Shown: positions 1-5,791 of the stretch, piece after piece | How positions within the stretch are numbered: position 1 is the first letter of the stretch | How the letters are laid out: each line of letters begins with the position of its first letter | Assembly (NCBI GenBank): GCA_023136305.1 | Contig: JAGLSF010000139.1 | Coordinates: 1-5,799 of the forward strand | DNA from: Spirochaetota bacterium | GTDB lineage: Bacteria > Spirochaetota > B62-G9 > DRHN01 | Length of the DNA: 5,799 bases | Reading direction: 5' to 3' | The notes under the pieces: generated by a model | Databases searched by the model: none | What the model saw: only the letters and a program-made list of their open reading frames with translations | What the model was told of the DNA's origin: nothing | Position numbers and translations under genes: made by a program

Positions 1-111
1 GAGCTCGTCATGGCTCTCGAAGAGGAGTTCGGTATGGAAATTCCCGATGAGGAGGCGGAAAAAATTGCTACCGTTGGTGACGCGGTAAAGTACGTTGAAT
101 CTCACAAATAG
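1..111 (+). CDS. acpP: Acyl carrier protein, C-terminal part (5' end outside the window)
   Basis: The window opens in frame inside an acyl carrier protein gene; 36 codons and a TAG stop remain. ACP is the small cytoplasmic protein that carries growing acyl chains on a 4'-phosphopantetheine arm during fatty-acid synthesis. The visible segment is acidic and matches helix II to helix IV of the family: it begins at ELVMALEEEF, which normally follows directly after the DSL serine that bears the phosphopantetheine, then has the EIPDEEAEKI loop/helix III, the TVGDAV turn, and a final helix ending YVESHK. The modified serine itself should lie only a few codons upstream of base 1, so it cannot be confirmed here. 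The family is usually about 76-80 residues, so roughly half is missing because of the window edge, not because the gene is broken. fabF starts 9 nt after the stop, the usual acpP-fabF arrangement. Confidence 0.95.
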   Translation, partial: ELVMALEEEFGMEIPDEEAEKIATVGDAVKYVESHK

Positions 112-117
112 GGTGAT
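112..117 (+). promoter_or_regulatory. Ribosome binding site of fabF
   Basis: GGTGAT is a perfect match to the 3' half of the extended Shine-Dalgarno sequence GGAGGTGAT and begins right at the acpP stop codon. It supports the TTG at 121 as the fabF start: the nearby ATG at 116 is in another frame and meets a stop two codons later. Confidence 0.6.
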
Positions 118-120
118 GTT

Positions 121-1368
121 TTGAGTGAAAAGAGAAGGAATGTAGTCATTACCGGTCTGGGGACAATTACCCCAATCGGTATTGGTGTGGAAAAATATTG
201 GAAGAATCTCATCGATGGGCAATCGGGCATTGGTCAGATCACGCTTTTCGATCCGGTCAATGTCGATTCAAAGATAGCGGGCGAGGTCTCTGATTACGAT
301 CCGCTTGATTTTATGGATAAAACGATGGCCAGGAGGAACGATCGGTACACGCAGTTTGCCATCGTGGCCGCCGATGAAGCGGTACAGGATTCAGGCCTAA
401 ACCTGGACAAGCTCGACAGAGATCGTATCGGCGTCATCATCGGGTCTGGCATCGGCGGACTGCAGACGCTTCTAAGTCAGCACGACGTGCTCCTCGAAAA
501 GGGAGCGAAGAGGGTGAGCCCCTTTCTTATTCCCAATATGATTGCAAATATGGCAGCTGGTGTCATTTCCATCCGTTTCAACCTTCAAGGCCCCAATCTG
601 TGCGCTGTGAGTGCCTGTGCCTCGGCCAACCACTCCATAGGCGAGGCTTTCAAGTATATCGAACGGGGAGTTGCGGATGCAATGCTCTGCGGTGGTGCTG
701 AAGCTCCAATCGTCGAACTGGGCGTTGCCGGTTTTATTTCCATGAAGGCACTGTCTCTCCGGAATGATGAGCCCCAAAAAGCATCCCGTCCCTTTGATAA
801 GGACAGGGATGGGTTCGTTATAGGAGAGGGAGCTGGAATTGTTGTCCTCGAGAGTGAAGAGTATGCGAAGAAGAGGGGTGCGAAGATCTATGCACGCCTG
901 GCAGGCTACGGAGTAAGCGGCGATGCCTATCACATTGCTGCACCGGAACCTGAGGGCAGGGGCGCAACACGGTGTATGCAATATGCAATTGCAGATGCTG
1001 ATATGAAACCGGAAGATATCGATTATGTGAACGCCCATGGGACCTCGACACCCGCTGGAGACGTGTCTGAAGTCCTGGCGATTAAGAACGTATTTGGGGA
1101 TCATGCCCAAAAACTCAAGGTCAGCTCGAATAAGTCGATGATCGGTCATCTGCTCGGTGCAGCAGGAGGCGCAGAATCTGTTGCAACCATACTGGCCGTT
1201 CAATCGGGAACGGTCCCACCGACCATTAACCTCGACAATCCTGAATTTGATCTGGATTTTGTTCCGCACAAGAGCGTGCAGGCGGATGTAAAGGTTGCAA
1301 TCAATAATTCCTTCGGGTTCGGCGGCCATAACGCCTCGCTTGTTTTTATACAACATGAAAAAAACTAA
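121..1368 (+). CDS. fabF: Beta-ketoacyl-[acyl-carrier-protein] synthase II (FabF)
   Basis: This 415-residue protein is a full-length KAS II, the cytoplasmic condensing enzyme that joins malonyl-ACP to an acyl-ACP, releasing CO2 and lengthening the chain by two carbons. The thiolase fold is complete. The nucleophile is Cys166 in the SACASA motif; the catalytic histidines are His306 (NAHGTST) and His343 (IGHLLGAAGG), with the conserved Lys338 (SSNKSMIGH). All four sit three residues later than in the E. coli enzyme (C163, H303, H340, K335). The C-terminal gating loop NSFGFGGHNA is at 396-405, and the N-terminal VVITGLGTITPIG strand/loop is typical. The start is TTG, supported by the GGTGAT ribosome site and by family alignment; no in-frame ATG lies near it. 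The gene follows acpP by 9 nt, so ACP and the enzyme that uses it are probably made together. Its last 14 nt overlap the rnc start. FabB is less likely because of the acpP neighbour and the FabF-like ends. Confidence 0.96.
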   Translation: MSEKRRNVVITGLGTITPIGIGVEKYWKNLIDGQSGIGQITLFDPVNVDSKIAGEVSDYDPLDFMDKTMARRNDRYTQFAIVAADEAVQDSGLNLDKLDRDRIGVIIGSGIGGLQTLLSQHDVLLEKGAKRVSPFLIPNMIANMAAGVISIRFNLQGPNLCAVSACASANHSIGEAFKYIERGVADAMLCGGAEAPIVELGVAGFISMKALSLRNDEPQKASRPFDKDRDGFVIGEGAGIVVLESEEYAKKRGAKIYARLAGYGVSGDAYHIAAPEPEGRGATRCMQYAIADADMKPEDIDYVNAHGTSTPAGDVSEVLAIKNVFGDHAQKLKVSSNKSMIGHLLGAAGGAESVATILAVQSGTVPPTINLDNPEFDLDFVPHKSVQADVKVAINNSFGFGGHNASLVFIQHEKN

Positions 1369-2212
1369 AAAAGGGCTTTCCAAAGAGAGGATTCAGGCTC
1401 TTCTTGAGTTCCAGAAGAGCCTGAATATCCGTTTTAATGATCTGACTCTTCTCAATACGGCGTTATCCCACAAATCCTATGTCAATGAATCCCCGGTGGA
1501 ACTGGAGAACAACGAAAAGCTCGAATTCCTGGGGGATTCATTCCTCGGACTCGTAATCAGCGCAGCTCTCTACAATCAGAACCTCTATTTCAAAGAGGGT
1601 ACGCTTGCACGAATAAAATCATATGTGGTGAGTGAGCAATCCCTGCACAAGATTGGGAAAGAGATCAACATACAGAACTACATACTCATCGGAAGGGGAG
1701 AGGAAAAATCGGGTGGCCGGCAGAGAAAGGCACTGATCAGTGACTGTGTTGAGGCGGTCATTGGTGCATATTATCTGGACGCCGGATATCGGAGTGCGAA
1801 GACTCTTGTGCAGCGGCTCTTCTACAAGGAGATCATAGAGGTTGAGAAGAACCGGCATGAAAAGGACTACAAGTCCATTCTGCAGGAGTATTCCCAGAAG
1901 CGATTCAAGATCGTTCCGCAGTACGGCATCGTGAGCACGAAAGGCCCCGATCATAACCGTAGATTCTACATCAAGGTGTCCATCAGAAAGCGCTCTTATG
2001 GCCCCGGAACGGGATGGAGTAAGAAGGAGGCTGAACAGATGGCGGCACGTATTGCACTCCGTCATTTGATGAAACTGAAGGGTGTGCGTGATACAGGCAT
2101 AGAACGAACCGATCGCGATCGGCGAGTGGAAAAGAGAGGCAGGAGTGGCCTTCAAAAGGGTAAGAGGACAGCACATAGCCGTCAGGATGCTCGAGCACGA
2201 ACTGGCAGGTGA
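1355..2212 (+). CDS. rnc: Ribonuclease III with an extended arginine-rich C-terminal tail
   Basis: RNase III cuts double-stranded RNA and matures rRNA precursors and some mRNAs in the cytoplasm. From the ATG at 1355 the protein has 285 residues. The endonuclease domain (about 12-155) has the signature NEKLEFLGD at 53-61; the metal-binding and catalytic acids are Glu54, Glu57, Asp61, Glu81, Asp130 and Glu133 (SDCVEAVIGAYYLD). The double-stranded RNA-binding domain spans about 170-242, ending in GPGTGWSKKEAEQMAARIALRHL. Residues 243-285 form a low-complexity tail with 12 arginines and 3 lysines, longer than the usual family end of about 220-260 residues. The frame is open upstream to 1295, but those codons lie inside fabF and match nothing in RNase III, so the ATG at 1355 is preferred. 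No good Shine-Dalgarno precedes it, so it probably depends on translation of fabF, which it overlaps by 14 nt. The 3' end overlaps the next gene by 68 nt. Confidence 0.95.
   Translation: MKKTKKGLSKERIQALLEFQKSLNIRFNDLTLLNTALSHKSYVNESPVELENNEKLEFLGDSFLGLVISAALYNQNLYFKEGTLARIKSYVVSEQSLHKIGKEINIQNYILIGRGEEKSGGRQRKALISDCVEAVIGAYYLDAGYRSAKTLVQRLFYKEIIEVEKNRHEKDYKSILQEYSQKRFKIVPQYGIVSTKGPDHNRRFYIKVSIRKRSYGPGTGWSKKEAEQMAARIALRHLMKLKGVRDTGIERTDRDRRVEKRGRSGLQKGKRTAHSRQDARARTGR
2109..2122. repeat. Perfect 14-bp palindrome upstream of the holB start
   Basis: CCGATCGCGATCGG reads the same on both strands and lies 22 bp before the GTG of holB, within the rnc tail codons. As RNA it could form a 5-bp stem with a CGCG loop just upstream of the likely holB ribosome site. 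It contains two GATC sites. No function can be assigned from sequence. Confidence 0.5.
2134..2139 (+). promoter_or_regulatory. Ribosome binding site of the holB-like gene
   Basis: GAGAGG lies 5 nt before the GTG at 2145, inside rnc. It favours this start over the in-frame ATG at 2187, which would cut off the conserved FKRVRGQ segment of the clamp-loader N-terminus. An AGGAG at 2141-2145 overlaps the start codon and is too close to serve it. Confidence 0.5.
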
Positions 2213-3251
2213 CAGGCTCCCCCAGACGCTGCTCTTTTATGGACCCGAAGGGTGCGGGAAGTTCCTGACTGCCCTTGAACTCGTAAAACTCCTTAACTGT
2301 CAGGACACACAGCTGCAGGGAAGTAGAGGCAGCTGCAGCTGCCCCTCCTGTACAGCTGTACAGAACCTGGTATCCCGGAATATATTCTTCATCTCTAAAG
2401 CTCCTCTCACACGCATCTTTGAGCTCTGGAAAGAATCGGGGTTTACTGAAAAGCGTCTTCCCGCTCTTCGCTTTGACTTGAAGAGAGTCCTCCTCACCAT
2501 ATCCGATGGAGGGCGCTTTAGCAGGGAGTATGAAGCCCTGCAGGAGCTTGTACGGATGCAGAAGGGGGTCGAGGAGCGTTTCGATGAGATCCTGGAGACT
2601 GTTCTTTCTATGAGCACTGCTATGGAGGGGTCCATTATCGGGATAGACAGCATCAGGGAGGTGCAGCGTTTCCTCTCGCTGAAGAGCGGTGAAGGGGAGC
2701 ACCGATGTGTCATTATCGATGGTGCGGAGCATATGAATGTCGAAGCATCCAACTGTTTCCTGAAGATCTCAGAAGACACACCGGCTGGTGCGGTGATCAT
2801 TCTCATTACCACCAGGAGAGAAAGTATTCAGGAGACCATTCGTTCACGCTGCAGGGCGTACCGTTTTCTACCCCTTTCGGAGGAATTGAGTACTGAAATA
2901 GTGCGGGACCGGTTTGGTGTCCTGCCCAAAACCGAGTCATTTTCCAAACCCCTGTACTATCGAGACATGGCTGCGGCCCCTGAAGATCCCCATGCACTGA
3001 ACAGGACAGTGAAGGAAATCGCCGAAGGGGGTGATGCGATACCCTTTCTGGATTATACGGTACACATGCTGCAGCGGGCCATACCCGAACTCCACGGACG
3101 AAGCATCGACGAAGTACAGGATATTGAGGGTCTCCTTAAAAGGGCCGATCATGTAAAAACCTCGATTGTACAGTTCCATGCGAATGTGGAGACCGCCCTC
3201 ACGGATTTCCTCTTAAGCAGCGGTAAAAAAATCTTGCGTTACATCTCTTAA
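2145..3251 (+). CDS. holB: DNA polymerase III delta-prime-like clamp-loader subunit with an AAA+ insertion
   Basis: This 368-residue protein resembles the delta-prime/gamma-tau family, which loads the sliding clamp at replication forks. The N-terminus (FKRVRGQHIAVRMLEHELAGDRLPQTLLFYGPEGCGK) is typical. A cysteine cluster C52, C64, C66, C69 matches the family zinc module with altered spacing. The segment GIDSIREVQRFLSLK (166-180), the Walker B-like CVIIDGAEHM (188-197), and the SRC motif (234-236) in TIRSRCRAYRF follow. The P-loop ends GK-Phe instead of GK-Ser/Thr, and Walker B has DGAE instead of a DExx/DDAD-type motif. This suggests a non-hydrolysing delta-prime rather than an ATPase. Gamma/tau is also disfavoured because there is no long C-terminal extension. 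About 78 residues (85-162) are inserted between the zinc module and the IDSIRE helix. The start is GTG, chosen for its ribosome site and N-terminal homology; it overlaps rnc by 68 nt in the +1 frame. The AAA+ assignment is firm, the exact subunit name less so. Confidence 0.8.
   Translation: MAFKRVRGQHIAVRMLEHELAGDRLPQTLLFYGPEGCGKFLTALELVKLLNCQDTQLQGSRGSCSCPSCTAVQNLVSRNIFFISKAPLTRIFELWKESGFTEKRLPALRFDLKRVLLTISDGGRFSREYEALQELVRMQKGVEERFDEILETVLSMSTAMEGSIIGIDSIREVQRFLSLKSGEGEHRCVIIDGAEHMNVEASNCFLKISEDTPAGAVIILITTRRESIQETIRSRCRAYRFLPLSEELSTEIVRDRFGVLPKTESFSKPLYYRDMAAAPEDPHALNRTVKEIAEGGDAIPFLDYTVHMLQRAIPELHGRSIDEVQDIEGLLKRADHVKTSIVQFHANVETALTDFLLSSGKKILRYIS
2328..2343. repeat. Perfect 16-bp palindrome, first of a tandem pair
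   Basis: GGCAGCTGCAGCTGCC is self-complementary along its whole length. It lies within the Ser-Cys-Ser-Cys codons (agc tgc agc tgc) of the holB zinc module, which partly explains the repeat. A second 16-bp palindrome begins 4 nt later. Confidence 0.55.
2348..2363. repeat. Perfect 16-bp palindrome, second of a tandem pair
   Basis: CTGTACAGCTGTACAG is self-complementary. Its centre is 20 bp, about two helical turns, from that of the palindrome at 2328-2343. Both contain CAGCTG, which occurs four times between 2310 and 2358. The site encodes Cys-Thr-Ala-Val-Gln of the holB product. Confidence 0.55.
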
Positions 3252-3261
3252 ACATTACAAT
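3234..3261 (+). promoter_or_regulatory. Weak sigma-70-like promoter candidate before the kinase gene
   Basis: TTGCGT (3234-3239, three of six consensus bases) is separated by 16 nt from TACAAT (3256-3261, five of six). This lies in the most AT-rich stretch of the window, across the end of holB and the 28-nt gap before the kinase. A transcript would start near 3268 and leave a leader of about 12 nt, with AAAGGG at 3269-3274 as the ribosome site. The -35 match is poor, so this is only a candidate. Confidence 0.3.
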
Positions 3262-3279
3262 TGATACTAAAGGGATCGT

Positions 3280-4470
3280 ATGCAGAATTCAGGATTTATA
3301 CAGAAAGTATTTGAAAAGATCGATAAGCTCGATGCAGTGAAGATCAGGCAGATTATCAGTGAACTGTCCACCGAAAAGGAGCTGTACAAGCTGGCGTTTG
3401 ACTCGCTCATCGAAGGGGTGATCGTTACAAACAGGGACAACAAGGTCATACTTGCCAACCGGACCATGGAAGAGTTTATCTCCATACCCATCGAGCGTAT
3501 TTATTCACGTGAGATCGGGTACTGTAATTTCGACCCTGAGATCAAGGAGGTGCTCGACGAGGCGCTTACAGGCAGTGACAAGGTGGTTGACAGGGAGATT
3601 CATCTCGGGAGAACCGATCAGCGAATCATCCTGAGTGTGCTTCCCCTGCTCGGCAACGGGGAGGCCGCAGGTCATGTAATCATCTTCGTGGACATCACCG
3701 AGAAGAGAGTGAGGGAAATGCAGCTCAGGCAGGCAGAAGGTCTCGCAGCCCTCACCACGCTCTCTGCAGGTGTGGCCCACGAGATCAAGAATCCCCTTAC
3801 CTCCATCGACATTCACATACAGCTCATGAAGAAGGAGATAGCGAAGCTCGAAGGTGAAGAAACGAAGAACATGAGCAATCTGCTCGTTATCGTCAAGGAG
3901 GAGGTGGATCGGCTGAACTCCATTGTGCAGGATTTCCTCTTTGCCGTGCGGCCCATGAGCATGAGTACCAGTATGGAGGACATCAATGAAATCGTGAAGG
4001 AGATGGCCCAGTTTCTTCAGTATGAGGTGGAGGAGGAGGATATCGAATTCGTGCTTGATCTCAACGAGGACCTGCCCCGTGTAGTGGTTGATCCCAAGTA
4101 CCTGAAGCAGGCATTTCTGAACGTAATCAAGAATGCCATTGAGGCGATCCATGAGAAGGGTGAGATACACATCAAGACCGAATCTACGGAAGAGGGAGAC
4201 GTGGTCGTGCATATCGTGGACAACGGCGAAGGAATACCGCAGAGCAGAATGGGGAAGATATACGACCCCTACTTCACCACAAAGAAGTTCGGATCGGGCC
4301 TCGGTCTGGTTATTGTGTACAAGATCATCAAGGAGCTCGGCGGAAAACTAAAGGTAAAGAGCAAGGAGGGAGTGGGAACCCGTTTCTCCATCGAACTTCC
4401 CGTTTTGGAGAAGAAGAAAAAACTGCTGACCTACGAGGAGAAGGATGAAAGCAAAGCTCTTAATCGTTGA
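3280..4470 (+). CDS. Cytoplasmic PAS-domain sensor histidine kinase (NtrB/AtoS type)
   Basis: This 396-residue kinase should autophosphorylate on a histidine and pass the phosphate to the regulator encoded next to it. In order it has a short helical N-terminus (1-35), a PAS sensor domain (about 36-145, with GVIVTNRDNKVILANRTMEEF and a closing HVIIFVDITEKR), a dimerisation/phosphoacceptor domain with His167 in AHEIKNPLTSI, and a GHKL ATPase domain. The ATPase domain shows the N box around Asn285 (NAIEA), G1 box DNGEGIP (314-320), F box YDPYFTTK (328-335) and G2 box GSGLGL (338-343). All catalytic boxes are intact. There is no signal peptide or membrane segment, so it should sense an internal cue through the PAS domain; no ligand residue can be recognised. 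The tail (378-396) is rich in lysine and glutamate, and its last codons overlap the next gene by 26 nt. The ATG is preceded by AAAGGG at 5-nt spacing. The family is certain, the signal unknown. Confidence 0.93.
   Translation: MQNSGFIQKVFEKIDKLDAVKIRQIISELSTEKELYKLAFDSLIEGVIVTNRDNKVILANRTMEEFISIPIERIYSREIGYCNFDPEIKEVLDEALTGSDKVVDREIHLGRTDQRIILSVLPLLGNGEAAGHVIIFVDITEKRVREMQLRQAEGLAALTTLSAGVAHEIKNPLTSIDIHIQLMKKEIAKLEGEETKNMSNLLVIVKEEVDRLNSIVQDFLFAVRPMSMSTSMEDINEIVKEMAQFLQYEVEEEDIEFVLDLNEDLPRVVVDPKYLKQAFLNVIKNAIEAIHEKGEIHIKTESTEEGDVVVHIVDNGEGIPQSRMGKIYDPYFTTKKFGSGLGLVIVYKIIKELGGKLKVKSKEGVGTRFSIELPVLEKKKKLLTYEEKDESKALNR
4435..4440 (+). promoter_or_regulatory. Ribosome binding site of the response regulator gene
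   Basis: GAGGAG lies 4 nt before the ATG at 4445 and within the kinase gene. It is the strongest Shine-Dalgarno of the window and, with the 26-nt gene overlap, suggests coupled but efficient translation of the regulator. Confidence 0.6.
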
Positions 4471-5791
4471 TGATGAAAAGCATATTCGCGAAGGGCTGGA
4501 GAAGGCGCTTACGCTGGACGGTCATGAGGTCGAACTCGCATCTGACGGCAAGCAGGCGATCGATCTGATAGATGAGGGCGGCGTAGACCTGGTGATAACG
4601 GACCTCAAGATGCCAAAACTCTCCGGTGAAGAGCTCATGAAGGAAACACTCGAACGGCATCCCTACCTTCCCGTTATCATACTCACCGGACACGGCACCA
4701 TTGAAAATGCGGTTGAGGCCATGAGAAACGGCGCATACGATTATATCACGAAACCGCTCAATATCGACAAGCTTTCCCTCATCGTGAAGAGAGCGTTGGA
4801 AAATTCATCGCTGAAACGGCAGAACCGGGAACTTTTAAATCAGCTCAAGAAGAGGTATTCCTTCGAAAGCATTATCGGAAAGAGCGCCCCGATGAAAAAG
4901 GTGTTTGAAACCGTTGAGCTCGTGGCGCCTTCACGCGCGAATGTGCTGATATACGGGGAGAGTGGAACCGGTAAAGAGATGATTGCCGACGCCATACATC
5001 ACAACAGTCCGAGGGGGAAGAAACCCTATGTAAAGGTGCACTGCGCGGCATTACCGGAGACACTCTTGGAAAGTGAGCTCTTCGGCCATGAAAAGGGCGC
5101 TTTCACGGGAGCTATCGCCAGAAAGAGGGGCCGGTTCGAGCTCGCCAATCAGGGTACCATATTCCTCGATGAGATTGGTGAGATCAGCATGCAGATGCAG
5201 GTAAAGCTTCTTCGGGTCATTCAGCAGCGGGAGTTTGAGCGTGTCGGTGGAGAAGGGCTCATCAAGGTGGATCTTCGGATCATATCGGCCACGAATAAGA
5301 ACCTCAAGGAGGAGATTGAGAAGGGGAACTTTCGGGAAGACCTCTATTACAGGCTCGACGTGGTTTCCATACAGGTACCGCCGCTTCGTGAGAGAAAGGA
5401 TGATATACCACTCATGGTACACAAGTTCATCGAGGAGTTTGCCCAGGAGAACGAAAAACCCATAGAGGGGATCACAAACGGTGCACTTCAGGCCCTTGTC
5501 TCTTATCGATGGCCGGGAAATGTTCGCGAGCTGCGAAATGTCATCGAAAGTGTCGTTGTGTTGATAAAAAACAACATCATCAGCGAGCAGGACATGCCTG
5601 CCTATATAATTGCTAAAGATGAGCAGAGCTCGCTGAAACTGTCCGCGGGCGTCAGCCTGCCGGAAGCGGAGAGAGAACTCATACTCTTCACGCTCGAGAA
5701 TTCAGGTGGCAACAAGACAAAGGCAGCGGAAACACTGAAGATCGGTAGAAAAACACTCCACAGAAAACTTGCCGAGTACGGAATTGCCTGA
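4445..5791 (+). CDS. Sigma-54-dependent response regulator (NtrC/AtoC family)
   Basis: This 448-residue protein is a complete enhancer-binding activator. The receiver domain (about 1-120) has the acidic pair Asp9/Asp10, phosphoacceptor Asp53 (ITDLKMP), Thr81 and Lys103 (ITKPL). A linker helix leads to the AAA+ domain (about 140-380) with Walker A GESGTGKE (171-178), the sigma-54-contacting GAFTGA loop (218-223), Walker B TIFLDEIGE (238-246), the arginine-finger region REDLYYRLDV (Arg297, Arg303) and sensor II WPGNVREL (356-363). The C-terminal Fis-type helix-turn-helix (about 405-448) contains NKTKAAETLKIGRKTLHRKL. With GAFTGA intact it should activate sigma-54 RNA polymerase by ATP hydrolysis after phosphorylation by the adjacent kinase. 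It resembles the AtoC/NtrC/ZraR group; sequence alone does not say which process it controls, so no symbol is given. Only 8 bases follow the stop, so a terminator cannot be judged. Confidence 0.96.
   Translation: MKAKLLIVDDEKHIREGLEKALTLDGHEVELASDGKQAIDLIDEGGVDLVITDLKMPKLSGEELMKETLERHPYLPVIILTGHGTIENAVEAMRNGAYDYITKPLNIDKLSLIVKRALENSSLKRQNRELLNQLKKRYSFESIIGKSAPMKKVFETVELVAPSRANVLIYGESGTGKEMIADAIHHNSPRGKKPYVKVHCAALPETLLESELFGHEKGAFTGAIARKRGRFELANQGTIFLDEIGEISMQMQVKLLRVIQQREFERVGGEGLIKVDLRIISATNKNLKEEIEKGNFREDLYYRLDVVSIQVPPLRERKDDIPLMVHKFIEEFAQENEKPIEGITNGALQALVSYRWPGNVRELRNVIESVVVLIKNNIISEQDMPAYIIAKDEQSSLKLSAGVSLPEAERELILFTLENSGGNKTKAAETLKIGRKTLHRKLAEYGIA

Noticed and set aside
1295..1354. 20-codon upstream extension of the rnc frame
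   Set aside because: These codons overlap the conserved C-terminus of fabF and add a sequence with no RNase III similarity, so the ATG at 1355 is preferred.
472..1383. Long open frame (303 codons) on the minus strand opposite fabF
   Set aside because: It lies entirely over the well-conserved fabF and the rnc start. Its translation is rich in Cys, His and Arg and shows no recognisable domain, so it is a shadow of the plus-strand codons.
2040..2056. Sigma-54 promoter-like TGGCGGCACGTATTGCA
   Set aside because: The GG to GC spacing is 11 (or 8 for the inner GG) rather than 10, and it lies in the dsRNA-binding domain codons of rnc.
2203..2218. TGGCAGGTGACAGGCT, with correct GG-N10-GC spacing for a sigma-54 promoter
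   Set aside because: The -12 element AGGCT departs from TTGCT at two bases, and the site lies inside holB, downstream of its start, where a promoter would serve no complete nearby gene. Chance matches of this quality are expected.
1983..2732. Minus-strand open frame of 249 codons opposite rnc and holB
   Set aside because: The opposite strand encodes clear RNase III and clamp-loader motifs throughout, and the minus-strand translation resembles no family I know.
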